A model generated the notes under the pieces. The model saw nothing but the letters and a program-made list of their open reading frames with translations. It was not told where the DNA came from and ran no database searches. From CAZPAV01 sp964584755 (GTDB lineage: Bacteria; Actinomycetota; Acidimicrobiia; Spongiisociales; UBA5794), in NCBI GenBank assembly GCA_964584755.1, contig CAZPAV010000075.1:1-7687 (forward strand): DNA of 7,687 bases, read 5' to 3'. How positions within the stretch are numbered: the first letter of the stretch is position 1; every line of letters begins with the position of its first letter. A program made the position numbers and the translations under genes. Shown in pieces: positions 1 through 7,591 of the stretch.

Positions 1-99
1 TGGCTAGCACCTGACGTCCCGCGTTGGACGAGAGTCATGTAGGCGTCGCCGCCTGGTGCTTTGTCATCAAGATAGGCTTCATTCTGTGTTTTTTTTTTT
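1..99. other. Non-genomic read-through tail with 11-T run
   Basis: Bases 1-88 have visibly lower GC than the rest and no coding sense. Bases 89-99 are a run of 11 T. Read on the minus strand, this run is the poly-A that Illumina reads show after passing the end of the P7 adapter, which lies directly next to it at 100-123. The bases beyond (88 down to 1) are then most likely low-quality calls with no template. They should not be annotated as genomic DNA. The alternative, that 1-88 is unrelated real DNA joined to the adapter, cannot be excluded without a database search. Confidence 0.85.
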
Positions 100-131
100 C
101 GAGCAGCAGACGGCATACGTGATGCTCAGGG
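100..131 (-). other. Illumina P7 adapter plus 8-base i7 index
   Basis: Bases 100-123 match the 24-base Illumina P7 sequence with three mismatches (second, eighth and twenty-first bases). The next eight bases, 124-131 (gctcaggg), sit where the i7 index belongs and differ by one base from Nextera index N704 as I remember it (GCTCAGGA). The scattered mismatches fit low-quality bases late in a read. This is synthetic sequence. Confidence 0.93.
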
Positions 132-165
132 GTCTCGTGGGCTCGGAGATGTGTATAAGAGCCGG
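132..165 (-). other. Nextera read-2 adapter with Tn5 mosaic end
   Basis: Bases 132-161 are identical to the first 30 bases of the Nextera transposase read-2 adapter. The last four positions, 162-165, read ccgg where the adapter has ACAG (two mismatches). The 19-bp Tn5 mosaic end therefore spans 147-165, and the genomic insert starts at about 166. Translated, this stretch gives the peptides seen in adapter-polluted protein entries, such as SYTHLRAHET and GLVGSEMCIR. It is a tagmentation library artefact, not a natural Tn5 end, because P7 and an index follow it. Confidence 0.96.
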
Positions 166-531
166 CGGCGAGCTCCTCGTCGCCCGCGGCCCGCGTGGCC
201 CGCACCGTGGCGAGGATCCCGCCACCGGCGGCGAGGAGCTCCTCGTACCGGGCGCCGGCGAGGCGAGCCTCGAACTCCGCGGCCCGGTCGCCGGCGAAGA
301 TCACGTGGGTGTGGGCGTCGACGAACCCGGGGAGCGCGGCCCGGCCGCCACAGGAGAGCACCGGCAGATCCCCGATGCCGGCCGGGAGGGCCCGCTCCGG
401 TCCCACCCAGGCCACCCGTCCCCCGCGGAGGATCACGGCCGCGTCGACGACCGTGGCCAGGTCGCCGGGACGGACGGCGTCGTTGGTGACGAGCTCGGAG
501 ATCCCCCGGACGAGGAGGTCCCCCGTCGCGC

Positions 532-535
<4 letters not shown>
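166..535 (-). CDS. hutI: Imidazolonepropionase HutI, N-terminal part (3' end cut by contig end)
   Basis: HutI hydrolyses 4-imidazolone-5-propionate to N-formimidoyl-L-glutamate, the third step of histidine breakdown, in the cytoplasm. About 123 of the usual roughly 400 residues are present. The N-terminal amidohydrolase strand region is followed by ALPGFVDAHTH at about residues 67-77, whose His75 and His77 are the paired metal ligands of the amidohydrolase superfamily. Next comes the HutI hallmark FAGDRAAEFEARLAGARYEE, then an AAGGGI stretch. The GTG start at 535 overlaps the hutU stop as GTGA. No good Shine-Dalgarno stands before it, which suggests translational coupling to hutU. The gene ends where the Nextera adapter begins, so the truncation is technical and says nothing about the organism. 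The family assignment is firm; the in-frame read-on into SYTHLRAHET is adapter translation. Confidence 0.95.
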
Positions 536-2190
<1,655 letters not shown>

Positions 2191-2306
2191 CCTCCATCCC
2201 TCGGTCGCTCGCGGGCAGGATACCGTTCCGTCCCGACCCGCCACCGGGTCTCCTGGCGCGAGACACGACGCTAGCCTGCGATCGTCGTCCGCGAAGGGAG
2301 AAGGGG
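2191..2306. promoter_or_regulatory. Divergent hutU / KAS III intergenic region
   Basis: These 116 bp must hold the start signals of both divergent genes. For hutU, a TATCCT hexamer (minus strand, 2217-2222) lies 26 bases before the ATG, a sensible place for a -10 box, but no TTGACA-like -35 is seen. For the KAS III gene, TAGCCT at 2272-2277 is the best -10 candidate, again without a clear -35. Two small inverted repeats lie between: GACCCG-CCAC-CGGGTC (2235-2250), which covers where the hutU -35 would be, and ACGACG/CGTCGT (2265-2270 and 2283-2288). They could be operators, but arms this short arise by chance in GC-rich DNA. Confidence 0.45.
2235..2250. repeat. Perfect 6-bp inverted repeat, possible operator
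   Basis: GACCCG and CGGGTC flank the four bases CCAC. The element lies about 13 bp upstream (in hutU orientation) of the TATCCT candidate -10, so a bound repressor could block hutU transcription. That role is inferred only from position and symmetry. Confidence 0.3.
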
Positions 2307-3284
2307 ATGGTCGATTTCCTCGGATTCGGCGGATACGTCCCCGAACCCGTCATGACGAACGACGACTGGGCCCGGCTCGTCGACACGTCCGACGAGTGGA
2401 TCGTGGCGCGCACGGGCATCCGGCGCCGGCACTTCGTCGCCCCGGATCAGTCGACGCTCGACCTGGCCACGGAGGCGGCGACACGCGCGCTCGCCGACGC
2501 CGGTCTCACCTCCGCCGAGCTCGGCGAGATCATCGTCGCCACCGACACGCCGGAGGTGTACACGCCCGACACCGCGGCGCTCCTCCAGCACCGTCTCGGC
2601 GCCGGCAACGTCCCCACCTACGACCTGGGGGGGAGTGGCTGCGCCGGCTTCATCCAGGCGCTCGACGTGGCGCGCGCCCGCATCCTCCTCGCGCCGAAGC
2701 GCATCCTCGTCGTCGGGGTGGAGGTGATCTCCCGGCTCATGTCGTGGAAGGACCGGGCCACCGCGGTGCTCTTCGGCGACGGCGCCGGTGCGGTCGTCCT
2801 CGGGCCCGGACGCCACGGCGTCCACCTCCTCGACGTCGTGACCGGGACCGACGGCGGCAAGGCCGACATCCTCACCCTCGAGGTGGGCGGCAGCCGCCGG
2901 CCCTTCACGCTGGCCGAGGCGGAGGCCGAGGAGCACCGGCACATCGTCATGCACGGCGGGGAGGTCTTCCGCGAGGCCGTGCGGCGCATGGCCGATGCGG
3001 TCGCCGCCGTCCTCGACCGCATCGGGAAGTCGGTGGGGGACGTGGCCCTCCTCGTACCGCACCAGGCGAACAAGCGGATCATCGACGCCGTGGGGAAGCG
3101 GCTCGGCATCGACGCCGACCGGGTGTACGTGAACGTGCAGGAGTACGGGAACACCGGATCGGCCTCGGTGCCGCTCGCCCTCTGGGAGGCCCGGGCACGG
3201 GGACGGATCGCCTCCGGCGACCTCGTCGTGCTCACCGCGTTCGGAGCCGGCTTCCACTGGGCCGCGGCCGCCCTCGAGTTCTGA
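2307..3284 (+). CDS. Beta-ketoacyl-ACP synthase III (FabH-type, thiolase fold)
   Basis: The 325-residue protein matches the KAS III family, whose members condense an acyl-CoA starter with malonyl-ACP, or catalyse related Claisen or acyl-transfer reactions, in the cytoplasm. The full catalytic triad is visible: Cys112 in GGSGCAGF, His252 in VPHQANKRII and Asn282 in YGNTGSASVPLAL. The N-terminal VDTSDEWIVARTGIRRRH (about residues 25-42) and LFGDGAGAVVLG (155-166) are strongly FabH-like, as is the C-terminal GAGFHWAAAAL. The ATG at 2307 follows an AAGGGAG ribosome site (2294-2300) by six bases and gives a family-standard N-terminus. The gene lies on the opposite strand to the hut genes, head-to-head with hutU and tail-to-tail with hutH (24-bp gap). 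No ACP, FabD or FabF gene is adjacent, so whether it serves general fatty-acid initiation or a special acyl product is unknown; I give no symbol for that reason. Confidence 0.95.
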   Translation: MVDFLGFGGYVPEPVMTNDDWARLVDTSDEWIVARTGIRRRHFVAPDQSTLDLATEAATRALADAGLTSAELGEIIVATDTPEVYTPDTAALLQHRLGAGNVPTYDLGGSGCAGFIQALDVARARILLAPKRILVVGVEVISRLMSWKDRATAVLFGDGAGAVVLGPGRHGVHLLDVVTGTDGGKADILTLEVGGSRRPFTLAEAEAEEHRHIVMHGGEVFREAVRRMADAVAAVLDRIGKSVGDVALLVPHQANKRIIDAVGKRLGIDADRVYVNVQEYGNTGSASVPLALWEARARGRIASGDLVVLTAFGAGFHWAAAALEF

Positions 3285-3308
3285 CCCCGGCGACCGCCGC
3301 CCCGGACG

Positions 3309-4811
3309 TCAGGAGAGACCTCCGGCCTCGATGAGTCCGGCGACGGCCTCGAGGTCCGGTGCCGGGGGACGGTCGGCGACGAGGGGAGGGACCACCTCCC
3401 GGATCCGTCGCAGGATCCCGGCGGTGCCGGGGGCGGGGCGCAACGGGGCCCGCTGCTCGACACCCTGGGCGGCGCACACGAGCTCGACGGCGAGGACCCG
3501 CGTCGTGTTCTCGAGGACGACCCGCAGCTTGCGTCCCGCCCCCCACCCCATGGAGACGTGGTCCTCCTGGAGGCCCGAGGTCGGGATGGACTCCACCGAG
3601 GCCGGATGGGAGAGCACGCGGTTCTCCGCCACGAGGGCCGCCGCCGTGTACTGGGTGAGCATGTACCCCGAGTCGACCCCTGGTCGTGTGGCGAGGAACG
3701 GGGTGAGTCCCGAGGACCGGTCCGGGTCGAGGATCCGATCGGTACGCCGCTCCGAGATGGAACCCAGCTCGGTCACCGCGATCGCCAGGAAGTCGAGCAC
3801 GAACGCCAGGGGTTGCCCGTGGAAGTTCCCGCCGGAGACGACGTCCCCGGTGTCGGGGAACACGATGGGGTTGTCCACCACGGCGCCGAGCTCTCGCCGC
3901 ACCACCGTCGCCGCATGGGTGATCGTGTCCCGCACCGCGCCGTGGACCTGCGGCGCGCAGCGGAGCGAGTAGGCGTCCTGGACGGCGTGGGTGAAGTCGT
4001 CCGCGTGGCTGGCGCCGATCTCGGAGCCGGCGAGGAGCTCGCGGATCCGGCGCGCCGACTCCGCCTGGCCGGGATGAGGACGGAGGCGCTGGATCCGCTC
4101 CTGGAACGGGCGGGCCGACGCCATGAGTGCCTCCACCGAGAGCGCGCACGCCACGTCGGCCGCGTCGACGAGCCGGCGCGCCCGCTCGATAGCGAGGCAG
4201 GCCATCGCCAGCATCCCCTCGGTCCCGTTGAGGAGGCTGAGTCCCTCCTTCGGCTCGAGGACGAGCGGCTCGATGCCGTGCGCGGCGAGGACCGCACCGG
4301 CGGGACGAGCCACCCCGTCCACGAGCAGCGAGCCCTCGCCGATGACGGGGAGCGCGAGGTGGGCGAAGGGGGCGAGGTCGCCCGAGGCCCCCACCGAGCC
4401 CTGCGAGGGCACCGCGGGGAGGAGATCCCGACGAAGGAGCTCGAGGAGGTACCTGACGACCGCCGGCCGGACCCCCGAGTGCCCCTGCGCCAGCGTGCGG
4501 GCCCGCAGCAGGAGCATGGCGCGCACCGTCGGAGGATCGAGCAGGGGCCCCACCGCGGCCGCGTGGCTCCGCAGCAGGTCCACCTGGAGCTCCGCGGCCT
4601 GCGACGGCGGGATGCGGGTGTTGGCGAGAGCGCCGAACCCGGTCGTGATGCCGTACACCGTTCGATCCTCCGCCACCACCCGCCGCACCAGGTCCCGCGC
4701 CGGGCCCATGCGGGCCTCGAGATCCGGCCCGGCCACCACCTCCGCCGTCCCCCGGGCGACGGCCACGACCTCCTCGATCGACAGCGCCGAGCCGTCGACG
4801 ACGACCCTCAC
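3309..4811 (-). CDS. hutH: Histidine ammonia-lyase HutH
   Basis: HutH removes ammonia from L-histidine to give trans-urocanate (EC 4.3.1.3), the first step of the pathway. The Ala142-Ser143-Gly144 triad in GSVGASGDLAPFAHLAL cyclises to the MIO prosthetic group; the numbering equals that of the Pseudomonas putida enzyme. Other conserved positions are Tyr53 in TVYGITTGFG, Asn195 in LLNGTEGM, Tyr281 in DAYSLRCAPQVHG, Phe330 in GGNFHG and Glu416 in SGLQEDHVSMG. The 500-residue length is normal (about 500-515). I chose the GTG at 4811 because an AGGAGG ribosome site lies 9 bases upstream and the N-terminus fits; it overlaps the hutG stop as GTGA, so the two are probably co-translated. A longer in-frame extension upstream lies within hutG and is not real. 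It converges with the KAS III gene, with no clear terminator in the 24-bp gap. Confidence 0.98.
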   Translation of the reverse strand: MRVVVDGSALSIEEVVAVARGTAEVVAGPDLEARMGPARDLVRRVVAEDRTVYGITTGFGALANTRIPPSQAAELQVDLLRSHAAAVGPLLDPPTVRAMLLLRARTLAQGHSGVRPAVVRYLLELLRRDLLPAVPSQGSVGASGDLAPFAHLALPVIGEGSLLVDGVARPAGAVLAAHGIEPLVLEPKEGLSLLNGTEGMLAMACLAIERARRLVDAADVACALSVEALMASARPFQERIQRLRPHPGQAESARRIRELLAGSEIGASHADDFTHAVQDAYSLRCAPQVHGAVRDTITHAATVVRRELGAVVDNPIVFPDTGDVVSGGNFHGQPLAFVLDFLAIAVTELGSISERRTDRILDPDRSSGLTPFLATRPGVDSGYMLTQYTAAALVAENRVLSHPASVESIPTSGLQEDHVSMGWGAGRKLRVVLENTTRVLAVELVCAAQGVEQRAPLRPAPGTAGILRRIREVVPPLVADRPPAPDLEAVAGLIEAGGLS

Positions 4812-5719
4812 CAGCCCCGACCTCCTCGCGAGGCGACCCCCGCGGCGAAGGAGAGGAAGGTGAGGGCCATGGCGTCGAGGGTCCGCCCGTCGGGATCCGC
4901 CGTGGGATCGACCTCGACGAGGTCCGCCGCATCGACCTTCCGGTGCCGGCCGAGGAGGAAGGCCGCTTCGAACAGGTCGCGCGGCGCCATGCCCCCCGGA
5001 CGGGCGCCGGGGCAGGCCGGGGCGAAGGCGCGGTCGAGGACGTCGAGATCGAAGTCGACGTAGATCCGGTCGCAGCGTCCGTCGAGGTGCTCCAGCGCCC
5101 GTCGCACGGCGTCCCGAACGCCGTGCTCCTCCACCTGTCGCAGCGTGATCACCGTCACGCCCCGCTCCTCGCACCACGCCCGGTACCGCGGCGAGTTCGC
5201 GAAGGTGTGGATCCCGATCTGGACGACGTTCGCCCCGGGGAGGCCCTCCTCCTCGATCAACCCTCGCACCGGCGTCCCGTTCGTCGGACCGTCGTCGAGG
5301 ACCCGGGCGTCGTGGTGGGCGTCGAGGGTGACGAGGCCCACGCGGTGCAGACCCGCCCCGCCCGCGGCGGCGAGGAGCGGGCGGGTGATGGCGTTGTCCC
5401 CTCCGAAGAACACCCGGACCGGACCTTCGGGGATACGGGCCGCGGCGGCACGGATCTGCCCCTGCGCGCGCTCCAGGTCCCCGTCGTCGAGGTCGAGGTC
5501 GCCGAGGTCCCGCACCGGGAGCTCACGCAGATCCACCCCGTGCTCGCCGTGGTACACGGAGAAGCGGGCCAGGGTCTCCCGCAGCGCCGCCGGGGCCAGC
5601 CGCGCCCGTGAGGGAGTGATCGACGCCACCGAGGAGGGGATGCCGGCGACGACGAGCAGCGGCTCGGGGGAAGCGCCGGCGAGCCAACCCGAGGCCCGAG
5701 GCCAGTGGGGATCGTTCAT
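4808..5719 (-). CDS. hutG: Formimidoylglutamase HutG (agmatinase/arginase-fold ureohydrolase)
   Basis: A 303-residue ureohydrolase. From its place directly before hutH it most likely hydrolyses N-formimidoyl-L-glutamate to L-glutamate and formamide (EC 3.5.3.8), the last step of the pathway. The two-metal (Mn) motifs appear in order: GGDNAIT at 106-112, DAHHD at 133-137, DFDLDVLD at 222-229 and Glu269 in VEVDP. Asp133, His135, Asp137, Asp222 and Asp224 match five of the six arginase ligands. The sixth, normally His in GGDHS, is Asn109 here. TNGTPVR at 146-152 corresponds to the SHGTPFR-type segment of agmatinases. The start is either ATG 5719 or an in-frame GTG at 5725; neither has a strong ribosome site. 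TAGGCT just upstream may be a -10 box, giving a nearly leaderless message. Agmatinase or another guanidino-acid hydrolase is the main alternative; context favours HutG. Confidence 0.87.
   Translation of the reverse strand: MNDPHWPRASGWLAGASPEPLLVVAGIPSSVASITPSRARLAPAALRETLARFSVYHGEHGVDLRELPVRDLGDLDLDDGDLERAQGQIRAAAARIPEGPVRVFFGGDNAITRPLLAAAGGAGLHRVGLVTLDAHHDARVLDDGPTNGTPVRGLIEEEGLPGANVVQIGIHTFANSPRYRAWCEERGVTVITLRQVEEHGVRDAVRRALEHLDGRCDRIYVDFDLDVLDRAFAPACPGARPGGMAPRDLFEAAFLLGRHRKVDAADLVEVDPTADPDGRTLDAMALTFLSFAAGVASRGGRGW
4821..4826 (-). promoter_or_regulatory. Shine-Dalgarno AGGAGG of hutH
   Basis: A perfect AGGAGG lies inside the end of hutG, 9 bases before the hutH GTG start. It settles the hutH start and suggests hutH can be translated independently as well as by coupling at the GTGA overlap. 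Confidence 0.8.
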
Positions 5720-5770
5720 GGCCACGGCAGCCTACCGGAGGGCCGGCGTCGGGGAGCTGGCGGCCGCCGC
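5720..5770 (-). promoter_or_regulatory. Sigma-fusion / hutG gap with candidate -10 box
   Basis: The 51-bp gap holds TAGGCT (plus-strand bases 5729-5734), 9 bases before the hutG ATG and 3 before the alternative GTG. This spacing fits a leaderless or very short leader. No -35 match is seen, and the gap is short enough for read-through from the upstream gene. A 10-bp palindrome (5759-5768) follows the upstream stop but has no U-tract. Confidence 0.35.
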
Positions 5771-7564
5771 TCAGGGCAGGGTGAGCCCGTCACAGTCGAA
5801 GACGCCGAGGGCGGCCGCCTCCGCGGCATCGAAGGTGCCGGACGTCACCTGGCCCGGCACGAGCCCGGTGTCGACGAGCCGGTACGGCTGGGTGCCCCCG
5901 ACGAAGGACCGCCCGTCACGTGAGGTGGCGAAGAGCCGTTCGAGTCCCCCTTCCGCCGGGCAGCGCACCCCGGAGACGGCCAGGGTGGAGACGCCGACGG
6001 GGAAGGTCGCCGGGGCGGCGGCGACGGCGGTGGCGGTCACGGCGATCCGCTCCAGGGTGCAGTCGCGAACGCCGTACAGGCCCACGAGGACGGTCGCCGC
6101 GCCGCTCCCGGTCGTCAGGAAGACCTCGGCCACCCCGTCGCCGTCGAGGTCGTGTCCCCCGATGGGGCGGGCGGGCGAGGCCCGGTCCGTCCCGGCGATC
6201 GCCCGATCCAGGGCGCCGCCCCGTCCGAACGCGACCCGCACGTGCCACAGCCCGTCCTGGAGCGACAGGTAGGTGGTGAGCGTCTCCGGAAGCCCGTCGC
6301 CGTCGAGGTCGGCGACGACCTCCGTGCGCTCGAGCGGCTGCCCGGCGAAGGGATCCTCCGAGGGGCAGGCCACGACGGCGGGGGTCGCCGTAGACGGCGG
6401 GGGAGGCGGCGCGACGGAGGTCGGTGGCGGTGCCGTCGTGGCGACGCTCGTGGACGTCGTCGCGGTCGGTGGCACGGTGGAGGTCGGTGGCGGTGCCGTC
6501 GTGACGACGCTCGTCGACGGCGACCGGAGTGACGTGGTGACGGACGGGCCCGACGCGGGGAGGAGGCCGGCGGCGGTCGTGCCGGGGACGGTCGCCGGGG
6601 GGACCGCACCGGTGGGTGCCTCGGCCGCCCGTCTCGCCAGGCCCACGGCCGCGCCCGTGGCGAGGGCGACGAGGAGGACGAGCCCGAGGAGGAGCCCGCC
6701 GCGGAGGAGCCGGGATCGGCGGCGCGTCCGGCGCGGCGGCCCCCCCCGATCCCAGCGGCGTTCGATCTCGTTCCAGATCGCCTCCTGGAGTCCGGCGGGC
6801 GGCGCGACCGCCGCGTACGCGGCGAGCACCGCGGCGGGTGCGACCAACCGTCGCCGGCGCTCCCCACAGACCCGGCAGCCGGCCACGTGCCGGTCCACCC
6901 TCCGCCGGGTCGCCGCGTCGAAGGTCGAGGCCGCGGCGACGATCGCGTCGAGCCCGGCGCACTCCCCTCGCCCCCGCCGCACGAACAGGTAGGTGGAGAT
7001 CGCGTCCGTGGCCCGCCGGCGGCTCCGGTTCACCATCACCGCGGCGTTCCCCCTCGTCACCCCGAGCACCTCGGCGATCTCGGGGCTCTCGAGACCGTGA
7101 CGAACCGAGAGGAGGAGCACGGTGCGGGTGCGCTCGTCGAGCGCCGCGGCCGCCTCCCAGACGAGCTCCGCCGCCTCTCGAGCCGCGGCGGCCTCCTCGG
7201 GATCGGAGAAGCGGGTCTCGTCGGCGAGGGTGGCGAACCGGTCGACGGGAGCCCCCTCCTCCGTGGTGGGGTCGACGGTCACGGTTCGGCGCTCCCGCCG
7301 TAACCGGTTGAGGGCCTGGCTCCGGGCGATCGTGAAGATCCAGGCACGGAACCGGCCGCCGTCGCGAAGCTGATCGAGGCGCCCCATGGCTCTGAGGAAC
7401 ACGTCCTGGGTGAGATCGGCCGCGAGCTCGCGGTCCCGGGTCATGCGGACGAGGAAGTCGTGGACCGGGGGGAAGTACCGTCGGTACAGCTCGGCGAAGG
7501 CATCCCGATCCCCGTCCCGGGCGGCCCGGGCGAGTGCGGCGTCGGTGGTCGCGGCGACGCTCAT
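5771..7564 (-). CDS. ECF sigma factor fused to zinc-finger anti-sigma domain, membrane helix and exported FG-GAP-like domain
   Basis: One unbroken frame of 597 residues. Residues 22-93 are sigma region 2, with AFAELYRRYFPPVHDFLVR, ADLTQDVFLRAM and FRAWIFTIARSQALNRLRR. Residues 135-190 are sigma region 4, with an HTH at about 159-182. Cys202 and His226-x3-Cys230-x2-Cys233 form a ZAS/zf-HC2-type zinc site as in anti-sigma factors. RRTRRRSRLLR (278-288) precedes one membrane helix (about 289-310), so the sigma part faces the cytoplasm. A Thr/Ser/Pro-rich stalk (about 315-395) leads to an outside domain. There, DLDGDGLPE (419-427) and DLDGDGVAE (472-480) are calcium-loop motifs typical of FG-GAP repeats, and Cys400, 502, 535 and 591 could pair. 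Sigma factors with fused ZAS and membrane segments are known in Actinobacteria; I infer that the sensor domain controls release or activity of the sigma part. Its target genes are unknown. The ATG at 7564 has no Shine-Dalgarno. Confidence 0.88.
   Translation of the reverse strand: MSVAATTDAALARAARDGDRDAFAELYRRYFPPVHDFLVRMTRDRELAADLTQDVFLRAMGRLDQLRDGGRFRAWIFTIARSQALNRLRRERRTVTVDPTTEEGAPVDRFATLADETRFSDPEEAAAAREAAELVWEAAAALDERTRTVLLLSVRHGLESPEIAEVLGVTRGNAAVMVNRSRRRATDAISTYLFVRRGRGECAGLDAIVAAASTFDAATRRRVDRHVAGCRVCGERRRRLVAPAAVLAAYAAVAPPAGLQEAIWNEIERRWDRGGPPRRTRRRSRLLRGGLLLGLVLLVALATGAAVGLARRAAEAPTGAVPPATVPGTTAAGLLPASGPSVTTSLRSPSTSVVTTAPPPTSTVPPTATTSTSVATTAPPPTSVAPPPPPSTATPAVVACPSEDPFAGQPLERTEVVADLDGDGLPETLTTYLSLQDGLWHVRVAFGRGGALDRAIAGTDRASPARPIGGHDLDGDGVAEVFLTTGSGAATVLVGLYGVRDCTLERIAVTATAVAAAPATFPVGVSTLAVSGVRCPAEGGLERLFATSRDGRSFVGGTQPYRLVDTGLVPGQVTSGTFDAAEAAALGVFDCDGLTLP
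6416..6514 (-). repeat. 63-bp-period direct repeat in the stalk region
   Basis: Two 36-bp copies, 6416-6451 and 6479-6514, differ at one base and are spaced 63 bp (21 codons) apart. They encode the twice-repeated stalk peptide TSVVTTAPPPTS / TSVATTAPPPTS of the sigma fusion protein. In-frame repeats of this kind can gain or lose copies, changing stalk length, and can be collapsed in assembly. Confidence 0.85.
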
Positions 7565-7591
7565 CGTCGTCGAGGCTACCGCGAGCGCGCC
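7565..7591 (-). promoter_or_regulatory. Candidate -10 box of the sigma fusion gene
   Basis: On the minus strand TAGCCT (plus-strand bases 7574-7579 region) ends 8 bases before the ATG at 7564, and there is no ribosome site in between. This fits a leaderless transcript. No -35 element is recognisable, and the sequence upstream is the hairpin. Confidence 0.35.

Noticed and set aside
147..165. Tn5 mosaic end as evidence of a natural transposon
   Set aside because: It is followed by the rest of the Nextera adapter, an index and P7, so it comes from library preparation.
3285..3308. Terminator between the convergent KAS III and hutH genes
   Set aside because: The 24-bp gap holds only a four-base CCGG pairing and no T run.
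3558..5063. Plus-strand ORF of 501 codons opposite hutH and hutG
   Set aside because: It spans two well-supported minus-strand genes and shows only shadow composition.
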